Source: Litorivivens sp041625575 (GTDB taxonomy: Bacteria > Pseudomonadota > Gammaproteobacteria > Pseudomonadales > Spongiibacteraceae). Taken from it: a DNA stretch of 64,000 nucleotides. Where the stretch lies: NCBI GenBank assembly GCA_041625575.1, contig JBFJTG010000004.1, positions 14,591 to 78,590 on the forward strand, given 5' to 3'. This document shows positions 18,389 through 24,807 of this stretch, piece after piece (the first letter of the stretch is position 1; the number at the start of each line of letters is the position of its first letter). Below the pieces are notes generated by a model, which saw only the letters and a list, made by a program, of their open reading frames with translations, ran no database searches and was not told the origin of the DNA. A program made the translations under genes and the position numbers.

Positions 18389-18499
18389 AAAACGGTGATC
18401 TGCGACGCCCGCACAGCGCTGCAATCCGATACCCGCCGATGGCGATGGTAGGCCTTTCTACGCCTTTAAGCGCCCCGAACATCGTTACTCACCGTTTTT
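18389..18499 (+). promoter_or_regulatory. candidate trp attenuator / leader RNA structure
   Basis: AAAACGGTGA (18389-18398, overlapping the leader GTG start) is exactly complementary to TCACCGTTTT (18489-18498), which runs into a five-T tract and ends 13 bases before the trpE ATG. The pair encloses the whole leader peptide gene. A second possible stem pairs the Trp-codon region with CTACGCC near 18458-18464. A classic compact 3:4 terminator was not recognised, so the switch may work through this long-range stem or through access to the trpE ribosome site. Confidence 0.45.
18395..18451 (+). CDS. trpL: trp operon leader peptide
   Basis: An 18-codon reading frame with a GTG start (18395-18397) preceded by GGAG at a 6-base spacing encodes MICDARTALQSDTRRWRW and stops at TAG. 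Two of its last three sense codons are Trp (18440-18442 and 18446-18448). Position between the trp promoter and trpE, good ribosome site and terminal Trp codons all fit a transcription attenuation leader that senses charged tRNA-Trp. It is too short for ordinary gene calling. Confidence 0.72.
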   Translation: MICDARTALQSDTRRWRW

Positions 18500-18511
18500 G
18501 AAGGATAGTGC

Positions 18512-20029
18512 ATGACTCCCGAACAATTTGCCGAACTGGCCAAGCAGCCTTATAACCGCATCCCTGTGTACCGGGATGTGCTCGCCGATCTTGATACTCC
18601 GCTCAGCGCCTATTTGAAACTGGCTCGTGGTCCTTATAGCTACTTGTTTGAGTCTGTTGAAGGCGGTGAGAAGTGGGGGCGCTATTCCATTATCGGCCTC
18701 AGGGCGACAACGGTACTCACCGTGCGCGGGCAAGATATTAGTGTGAGTGAAAACGGCACCGTGGTGGAAACCAGTCGTGATGCCGACCCCTTGAAATTCG
18801 TCGAGACTTTCCAGCGGCGCTATCGCGCGCCTGATCTGGAGGAGTTGCCTGCGTTCAATGGCGGCTTGGTCGGGTATTTTGGCTACGACACTGTGCGCTA
18901 CGTTGAACCGCGATTGGCCGCTACCTGCCCTCCCGATAAGCTCGGCAATCCGGATATTCTGCTGATGCTGTCCGACGAGCTGGTGGTTTTTGACAATCTG
19001 GCCGGGGTGATCACGCTAATTGTGCACGCCGATCCCGACACGCCAAATGCCTACAATTTGGCGCAAGAGCGCTTGAATGAACTGGAAGCCCTTATGGCCG
19101 GGCCAGCGCCAAAACTTCAGGCGCCTTTAACAGAGCCGGGCGATTTGCCCGAATCTGCCTTTGAATCTGAAGTAGGCGAAGAAGGTTACAGCGCCATGGT
19201 TGAGCGCGTGAAAGAATACACCCTCGCTGGAGACGTGATGCAGGTGGTTCCTTCCCAGCGTTTGTCGACGTCCTTCAACGCAGACCCCATTAATCTCTAT
19301 CGCGCCTTGCGCCGCCTCAATCCATCCCCCTATATGTTTTATCTGGACCTCGACGATTTTTATATTGTCGGTTCCAGTCCGGAAATTCTGGCGCGAGTCG
19401 AGGGCGATGAAATTACCTTACGGCCCATTGCCGGCACTCGTCGTCGCGGTCATACCGAAGCTGAAGACAGAGCCATGGAAGCCGAATTACTGGCCGACCC
19501 CAAGGAGATTGCCGAACACCTGATGCTGATTGATTTGGGCCGCAACGATGTTGGTCGGGTGGCACAAACCGGCTCGGTGGTGGTTACCGATCAAATGGTG
19601 GTAGAGCGTTACTCTCACGTTATGCACATCGTTTCCAATGTGACAGGCAAACTTAAAGAAGGTATGTCGGCAATGGACGTGCTTAGAGCCAGCCTGCCCG
19701 CAGGAACGCTTAGCGGCGCGCCCAAAGTACGGGCAATGGAAATTATTGACGAGCTTGAGCCGGTGAAACGCGGCGTTTATGGCGGTGCAGTGGGCTATCT
19801 AGGCTTTAACGGCAATATGGACACCGCCATAGCGATTCGCACCGCGGTGATTAAAAACGATCGCCTCTATGTACAAGCCGGCGGTGGCATTGTGGCTGAT
19901 TCCGTGCCGCGGCTGGAATGGAAGGAAACCATGAACAAGGCGCGGGCAATGTTTCGCGCGGCGGCCATGGTGCAGGGGGTTGGCATTATCGGTACTCGCG
20001 ATTCCGAAACTCGAAAAGGAGGGCAATAA
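18512..20029 (+). CDS. trpE: anthranilate synthase component I TrpE
   Basis: A 505-residue chorismate-using enzyme that makes anthranilate with ammonia delivered by TrpG. The N-terminal regulatory part contains SYLFESVEGGEKWGRYSIIG, equivalent to the Trp feedback-binding site. The catalytic half has NPSPYMFYLD, VGSSPEILARV, RPIAGTRRRG, IDLGRNDVGRV and GTLSGAPKVRAMEII. Length is normal for the family. AAGGA lies 7 bases upstream of the ATG. It is followed by trpG after one base. Confidence 0.98.
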   Translation: MTPEQFAELAKQPYNRIPVYRDVLADLDTPLSAYLKLARGPYSYLFESVEGGEKWGRYSIIGLRATTVLTVRGQDISVSENGTVVETSRDADPLKFVETFQRRYRAPDLEELPAFNGGLVGYFGYDTVRYVEPRLAATCPPDKLGNPDILLMLSDELVVFDNLAGVITLIVHADPDTPNAYNLAQERLNELEALMAGPAPKLQAPLTEPGDLPESAFESEVGEEGYSAMVERVKEYTLAGDVMQVVPSQRLSTSFNADPINLYRALRRLNPSPYMFYLDLDDFYIVGSSPEILARVEGDEITLRPIAGTRRRGHTEAEDRAMEAELLADPKEIAEHLMLIDLGRNDVGRVAQTGSVVVTDQMVVERYSHVMHIVSNVTGKLKEGMSAMDVLRASLPAGTLSGAPKVRAMEIIDELEPVKRGVYGGAVGYLGFNGNMDTAIAIRTAVIKNDRLYVQAGGGIVADSVPRLEWKETMNKARAMFRAAAMVQGVGIIGTRDSETRKGGQ

Positions 20030-20030
20030 G

Positions 20031-20609
20031 ATGTTATTGATGATTGATAACTATGACTCCTTTACCTACAACATTGTGCAGTACCTCGGTGAACTAAAGG
20101 CGGATGTTAAAGTTGTTCGCAACGATGAACTGAGCGTCTCCGAAATGCAGGCGCTTAATCCGGAGCGCTTGGTCGTGTCACCAGGGCCTTGTACTCCGAA
20201 TGAAGCGGGCGTGTCTATGGCGGCGATTGAAGCCTTTGCCGGCAAGATTCCCGTGCTTGGCATTTGCCTTGGGCATCAGAGCATTGGTCAGGTTTACGGC
20301 GGCAAAATTGTGCGAGCGCGGCAGGTTATGCACGGAAAAACATCGCCGATTTACCACAGCGGCGTCGGTGTATTTGAAGGTTTGGGCAATCCGCTAACGG
20401 CAACCCGTTATCACTCGCTGATAATTGATAAGGAGACACTGCCGGATTGTCTGGAAATAACCGCCTGGACTCAAACTGAAGACGGAGCTCTTGACGAAAT
20501 CATGGGCGTACGCCACAAAACGCTGGACGTAGAAGGTGTGCAGTTTCACCCGGAGTCCATTTTGAGTGAGCACGGTCATGACATGCTCGCCAATTTTTTG
20601 AAGCGCTGA
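20031..20609 (+). CDS. trpG: anthranilate synthase component II TrpG (glutamine amidotransferase)
   Basis: A 192-residue class I glutamine amidotransferase. Its triad is visible: Cys in GICLGHQSIGQ, His and Glu in VQFHPESI. It starts MLLMIDNYDSFTYN at 20031, one base after the trpE stop and just after AAAAGGAGGG; an open frame upstream within trpE is not used. It feeds ammonia to TrpE and, in many gammaproteobacteria, may also serve aminodeoxychorismate synthase. Confidence 0.97.
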   Translation: MLLMIDNYDSFTYNIVQYLGELKADVKVVRNDELSVSEMQALNPERLVVSPGPCTPNEAGVSMAAIEAFAGKIPVLGICLGHQSIGQVYGGKIVRARQVMHGKTSPIYHSGVGVFEGLGNPLTATRYHSLIIDKETLPDCLEITAWTQTEDGALDEIMGVRHKTLDVEGVQFHPESILSEHGHDMLANFLKR

Positions 20610-20619
20610 GGGAAAAATA

Positions 20620-21654
20620 ATGGATATAAAAACCGCGCTAGGTCGTGCAGTACAAAATTTGAGTTTGAGTACCGAAGAAATGGCCGCTGTGATGCGCGAT
20701 ATCATGACCGGGCAATGTAGCGACGCGCAAATTGGCGCATTTCTTATAGCGCTGCGTATGAAGAGCGAAAGCATTGATGAGATTGAAGGCGCGGCGCGCG
20801 TTATGCGTGAGCTCGCAACGCCGGTAGACATTAGTGGTTTGGAATATGTCGTCGACATCGTTGGCACTGGCGGAGATGGCGCCAATTTGTTCAATGTGTC
20901 GACGGCTAGCAGCTTTGTTGCTGCGGCAGCGGGTGCCCATGTTGCAAAGCACGGCAATCGTTCGGTGTCGTCAAAGAGCGGCAGTGCGGATCTCCTGGAA
21001 ACCGCGGGAATCAAACTCGACCTGAGTGCGGCAAATGTTGCCCGTTGTATTCGAGAGGTGGGCGTGGGCTTTATGTTTGCGGTTAATCACCACAGCGCCA
21101 TGAAGCACGCAATCGGGCCGCGCAAGGAAATTGCCCAGCGCACTATCTTTAATATTCTTGGTCCGCTGACGAATCCTGCCGGGGTGACACGTCTGCTCAT
21201 GGGCGTGTTCAGCGCTGAACTTTGCCGCCCTCTGGCGGAGGTCTTAAAACGTTTGGGTGCCGAGCACGTTATGGTGGTGCATTCGAAAGATGGCTTGGAT
21301 GAAATTAGCCTTGCCGCGAAAACGGTGGTGGCCGAACTGAAAGACGGCGAGATTATTGAATACACCATTAGCCCTGAAGAAATGGGTGTGGCCAGTCGCA
21401 GTCTGGTTGGTCTGGATGTCAGTGACAGCGACTCATCACTCGCATTGATCCGCGACGCTTTTTCGAAGCGCAGCAATGAAGCGGCGGAAAAGGCGGCTGA
21501 TATGGTAGCGCTAAACGCGGGTGCAGCTTTGTATGTGGCCGGTGTTAGTTCCTCCTTAAAGCAGGGTGTGGCCCTGGCTCAGGATGTGATTGCAAGCGGT
21601 CAGGCTTTGGAAAAAATGAAAGAGCTGGCGAGCTTTAGTCAGGAGCTCAAATAG
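20620..21654 (+). CDS. trpD: anthranilate phosphoribosyltransferase TrpD
   Basis: A 344-residue enzyme that joins anthranilate to PRPP. The PRPP loop GTGGDGANLFNVST, KHGNRSVSSKSGSAD and the Mg-binding KDGLDEIS are present. It begins 10 bases after trpG and is followed by trpC after 2 bases, so the three form one unit. Confidence 0.98.
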   Translation: MDIKTALGRAVQNLSLSTEEMAAVMRDIMTGQCSDAQIGAFLIALRMKSESIDEIEGAARVMRELATPVDISGLEYVVDIVGTGGDGANLFNVSTASSFVAAAAGAHVAKHGNRSVSSKSGSADLLETAGIKLDLSAANVARCIREVGVGFMFAVNHHSAMKHAIGPRKEIAQRTIFNILGPLTNPAGVTRLLMGVFSAELCRPLAEVLKRLGAEHVMVVHSKDGLDEISLAAKTVVAELKDGEIIEYTISPEEMGVASRSLVGLDVSDSDSSLALIRDAFSKRSNEAAEKAADMVALNAGAALYVAGVSSSLKQGVALAQDVIASGQALEKMKELASFSQELK

Positions 21655-21656
21655 GG

Positions 21657-22451
21657 ATGGCAACACCAACGATTTTGAAAAAAATTCTTGCTCGCAAGGC
21701 TGACGAAGTTTCGGAACGTCGGCGGGCCTGTCCGGACGATGCCTTGCGCGAACAGTTAGCGGGTGCCGCGGAGCTGCGGGGTTTTGTTGCTGCGATGGAG
21801 GCTAAATTGACCGCCGGGCAGTCGGCTGTCATCGCGGAAGTCAAAAAGGCTTCACCTTCCAAGGGCGTTATTCGTGAGAATTTTGATCCCGCAGCGATCG
21901 CGGCAAGTTACGAACGCGGCGGTGCCGCCTGTCTTTCGGTACTGACGGATGTGGACTTTTTTCAGGGCGCAGACGCTTACTTGCAGGCCGCGCGATCAGC
22001 CTGTTCCCTTCCTGTGATTCGTAAAGACTTTATTGTTGATCCGTATCAGGTGCTCGAAGCGCGCGTCATAGGTGCTGACTGCGTGCTGCTCATTGCCGCT
22101 GCCCTGGATGACCCGCAACTGGGCAGTCTCTATGAACTAGCAGTCGGTCTCGGTCTTGATGTTTTGATTGAAGTGCACAACGAAACAGAATTGAAGCGCA
22201 CGCTGCCTTTGGGGGCGAAACTCGTCGGCATCAATAACCGCGATTTGCACAGCTTCGACACCTCTTTGAATAATACCTATCGCTTGCTCGATCAAATTGG
22301 CGAGGACAGAATTGTGGTAACTGAAAGTGGTATCCACACCACCGCTGATGTGGCAGCAATGCGCGCCCATGGCGTGAATGCCTTTTTGGTCGGGGAAGCG
22401 TTTATGCGTGCCGAGGAACCCGGCGAGAAATTGGCGGAGCTTTTTGCTTAA
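21657..22451 (+). CDS. trpC: indole-3-glycerol phosphate synthase TrpC
   Basis: A 264-residue single-function TIM barrel that closes the indole ring of indoleglycerol phosphate. Conserved segments are IAEVKKASPSKGVIREN, LSVLTDVDFFQG, PVIRKDFIVDPYQV, LVGINNRDLHSFD and VTESGIHTTADV. The PRA isomerase (TrpF) domain fused in E. coli is absent, as in Pseudomonas. trpF, trpB and trpA are not in the window. Confidence 0.98.
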   Translation: MATPTILKKILARKADEVSERRRACPDDALREQLAGAAELRGFVAAMEAKLTAGQSAVIAEVKKASPSKGVIRENFDPAAIAASYERGGAACLSVLTDVDFFQGADAYLQAARSACSLPVIRKDFIVDPYQVLEARVIGADCVLLIAAALDDPQLGSLYELAVGLGLDVLIEVHNETELKRTLPLGAKLVGINNRDLHSFDTSLNNTYRLLDQIGEDRIVVTESGIHTTADVAAMRAHGVNAFLVGEAFMRAEEPGEKLAELFA

Positions 22452-22470
22452 ACTGAGAGGGTTTTAAGGA

Positions 22471-22499
22471 GGAGACGCCACGGTTTGGATGGCATCTCC
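22471..22499. terminator. hairpin between convergent trpC and crp
   Basis: GGAGACGCCA and TGGCATCTCC (9 of 10 pairs) with a 9-base loop lie between the two convergent stop codons. Read on the minus strand, the mismatch becomes a G-U pair. The trailing T-run is weak (TCCTTAAAA), so this is a probable but imperfect shared terminator. Confidence 0.45.
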
Positions 22500-22509
22500 C
22501 GCCGGGGTG

Positions 22510-23142
22510 CTAGCGGGTCCCGAACACAACCATGGTTTTCCCTTTCACCGAGACCAATCCCTGTTCTTCCAGAGTTTTCAGTACGCGGCCAACCATTTCC
22601 CGGGAGCAACCAACAATGCGCCCGATTTCCTGGCGGGTAATTTTGATTTGCATGCCGTCGGGGTGGGTCATTGCGTCGGGCTGCTTGCACAAATCCAGTA
22701 AGGTGCGTGCGACGCGGCCGGTGACATCCAAAAATGCCAGATCGCCGACCTTGCGAGTGGTTTGGCGCAGGCGAATTGCCATTTGCGTACCCAGCGCAAA
22801 AAGCACTTCCGGGTACTGCTCCCGCAGCTCCTGGAATTTGCTGTAGCTGATTTCAGCCACTTCACATTCTGTTTTGGTTTTTACCCATGCGCTGCGTGTT
22901 TCTTCAGTGTCGAATACGCCCATTTCACCGAAGAAATCCCCCTTATTGAGATAGGCCACGATCATTTCCCGGCCTTCGTCATCCTCAATCAGTACGGTAA
23001 CGGAACCTTCAATGATGAAATACAGTGCATCGCTGTCATCCCCGGCATAGATAATCGTGCTCTTGGCGGGGTACCGGCGTCGTCGGCAATGGCTGAGGAA
23101 TCCGTCAATTTTTGGAATTTCGGGCTTCAGGGCACTGATCAC
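22510..23142 (-). CDS. vfr: cAMP receptor protein family regulator (CRP/Vfr)
   Basis: A 210-residue CRP. The cyclic-nucleotide domain spans about 15-130 with the phosphate cassette GDFFGEMGVFDTEETRSAWV. The C-terminal winged helix has RQEIGRIVGCSREMVGRVLK as recognition helix. From VGDLAFLDVTGRVARTLLDL onward it reads almost exactly like Pseudomonas Vfr, so it should bind cAMP and the TGTGA-N6-TCACA type site. As in Pseudomonas it lies beside trpC. Its 140-base upstream gap, shared with a divergent OsmC gene, shows no obvious CRP box. Confidence 0.95.
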   Translation of the reverse strand: MISALKPEIPKIDGFLSHCRRRRYPAKSTIIYAGDDSDALYFIIEGSVTVLIEDDEGREMIVAYLNKGDFFGEMGVFDTEETRSAWVKTKTECEVAEISYSKFQELREQYPEVLFALGTQMAIRLRQTTRKVGDLAFLDVTGRVARTLLDLCKQPDAMTHPDGMQIKITRQEIGRIVGCSREMVGRVLKTLEEQGLVSVKGKTMVVFGTR

Positions 23143-23284
23143 TGTTTATTTCCTCGATGGTAAGTCTGATAAAGCTCAACTGATCGTATTATGCCGTGGC
23201 AAGCGTCTATTGGCGACCCCTGCGACGAAGTAGGGTGCTTGTGGTAGGATTCGTTTTTCCGGAAATTGAGGGCAGGAAAGCGCA

Positions 23285-23710
23285 ATGGAAGTCAGCGTAA
23301 AGTGGGTTGATGGTGTAAGTTTCGAGGGTAGGTCGGGCACAGGCCATCGTGTGGTGATGGATGGCCCGGAAGACCACGGAGGTTGCAATAAAGGCGCGCG
23401 TCCGATGGAAGTGCTTCTGCTGGGCATGGGTGGTTGCGCATCCTTTGATGTGATGACGATTTTGCGTAAATCCAGACAGGATGTGCGAGGCTGCGTCGCC
23501 GAGATTGAGGCCGAACGTGCCGATGCGGTTCCGGCAGTATTTACCAAAATACACCTGAAGTTTTCAGTTACCGGCGTCAATTTGAAAGAGGCGCAAGTCA
23601 AACGCGCCGTCGAGCTCTCCGCCGAAAAATATTGTTCTGCCTCTATCATGTTGGGCAAGGCCGGAGTGGAAATCACTCACAGCTATGAAATTGAAGAGGT
23701 GAGCGCGTGA
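23285..23710 (+). CDS. yhfA: OsmC family protein (YhfA-like)
   Basis: A 141-residue OsmC/Ohr-fold protein. The two conserved cysteines are present: one in LGMGGCASFDVMTIL and one in AEKYCSASIMLG. They suggest thiol-dependent peroxide reduction. An OsmC gene beside crp is conserved widely (yhfA-crp in E. coli), which supports the subgroup call. Its stop overlaps the GTG start of the next gene by 4 bases. Confidence 0.88.
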   Translation: MEVSVKWVDGVSFEGRSGTGHRVVMDGPEDHGGCNKGARPMEVLLLGMGGCASFDVMTILRKSRQDVRGCVAEIEAERADAVPAVFTKIHLKFSVTGVNLKEAQVKRAVELSAEKYCSASIMLGKAGVEITHSYEIEEVSA

Positions 23711-24120
23711 AGCGTCCGCCCGCTACCGCCGGACTTCGTCACGTGGCTCTGTTTGTGGAGCGCTATGACGAGACCTTGCATTTCTATTGTGAACTGATGG
23801 GCATGGCTCTGGAGTGGCAGCCCGACGCGGACAATAGCTATCTCTGCTCGGGCAACGATAATCTGGCCTTACATCGTTACAAAGGCGGCGCGCGTGACCC
23901 CGCGACCCAGCGTCTGGACCATATCGGCTTTATCATTGATCAGATGGATGATGTCGATCTTTGGTATGAATTTTTAAAAGCCGAAGGCGTGAAACTTAAA
24001 TCGCAACCGCGAACCCATCGCGATGGTGCCCGCAGTTTCTATTGTGCCGACCCCGATGGCAATACCGTTCAAATTATTTATCACCCACCGATTAGCGGGC
24101 TCAATTTTTCGCGCACTTGA
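23707..24120 (+). CDS. VOC family (glyoxalase/bleomycin resistance fold) protein
   Basis: A 137-residue single vicinal-oxygen-chelate domain. It has two beta-alpha-beta-beta-beta modules starting at LRHVALFVERYDETLHFYCELMG and LDHIGFIIDQMDDVDLWYEFL. Candidate metal ligands are the His residues at the start of each module and the Glu/Asp region near CADPDGNTVQIIYHP. It starts with GTG overlapping the OsmC stop (GTGA), so the two are coupled. Substrate is unknown; lactoylglutathione lyase itself is unlikely because the active-site residues differ. In Pseudomonas the gene between the OsmC protein and coq7 is speD, absent here. Confidence 0.8.
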   Translation: MKRPPATAGLRHVALFVERYDETLHFYCELMGMALEWQPDADNSYLCSGNDNLALHRYKGGARDPATQRLDHIGFIIDQMDDVDLWYEFLKAEGVKLKSQPRTHRDGARSFYCADPDGNTVQIIYHPPISGLNFSRT

Positions 24121-24137
24121 TCGGCCTTCATTAGGCC

Positions 24138-24779
24138 TTATAGGTAATAAGTCGAGCGCGTCATCACTTTGGATGCCGCAGTCATTAAGCGCTTTATTTG
24201 AGGGGTAAAATCTTCACCGCCGGCTTCTAGTGCCTTGCTGGCGTGTGCGGACTCGTCGCTCAGCATTTGCTCAAGTATCGCGCGAGTTTTTTCGTCCTCC
24301 GGCATCAGTTGTAACAAGTGATCACGCAAGTGCTTGCAGACCTGCTCTTCTGTTGCCGCCACGAAACCCAAGCTGATTCGGTCGCCAAGTAAACCTGCAA
24401 GTGCGCCAATAGCGAAGGACGCCGTATAGAAAGCAGGATTTAAACGGCTGGTATGACTTTGTAATTCCTTGAGACGCTGCTCGCACCACGCGAGATGGTC
24501 AACCTCTTCTTCGGCCGATGATTGCATTGCGGCTTTAACCGCCGGATCTTTCGCTGTGAGTGCCTGACCGTGATAGAGAGCTTGTGCGCAAACTTCGCCG
24601 GTGTGATTTATACGCATCAGGCCAGCGGTGTGGCGCATGCCGTCGGCGCTAATCTGTGCGTCGCTTGTATTTTCGGCGGGACTGCTGCGGCGCGGTGAAG
24701 CACTGCCGGGTATCAGGGTCTTTAAGCCGCGGTCGGCGCTGATTAGCAGTTTGTCGAGCGATGAAAGTCTACGTGTCAT
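24138..24779 (-). CDS. coq7: 3-demethoxyubiquinol 3-hydroxylase Coq7 (UbiF-type di-iron)
   Basis: A 213-residue di-iron monooxygenase of ubiquinone synthesis. The carboxylate/His ligands are seen as INHTGEVCAQALYHG, SAEEEVDHLAWC, ATEEQVCKHL and SDESAHAS. Length is normal for the Pseudomonas type. The N-terminal 40 residues are a poorly conserved extension. It converges on the glyoxalase-fold gene across a 17-base gap with only a weak 5-bp hairpin. Confidence 0.96.
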   Translation of the reverse strand: MTRRLSSLDKLLISADRGLKTLIPGSASPRRSSPAENTSDAQISADGMRHTAGLMRINHTGEVCAQALYHGQALTAKDPAVKAAMQSSAEEEVDHLAWCEQRLKELQSHTSRLNPAFYTASFAIGALAGLLGDRISLGFVAATEEQVCKHLRDHLLQLMPEDEKTRAILEQMLSDESAHASKALEAGGEDFTPQIKRLMTAASKVMTRSTYYL

Positions 24780-24807
24780 GAGGGGCTCCGGCTGCCGATA
24801 AGTTTAC

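Noticed and set aside
23143..23284. CRP autoregulatory site between crp and the OsmC gene
   Set aside because: No TGTGA-N6-TCACA pair is present; partial half-sites are at chance level.
24123..24137. GGCCT/AGGCC hairpin between the glyoxalase-fold gene and coq7
   Set aside because: Only 5 base pairs and no T-run; too weak to call a terminator.
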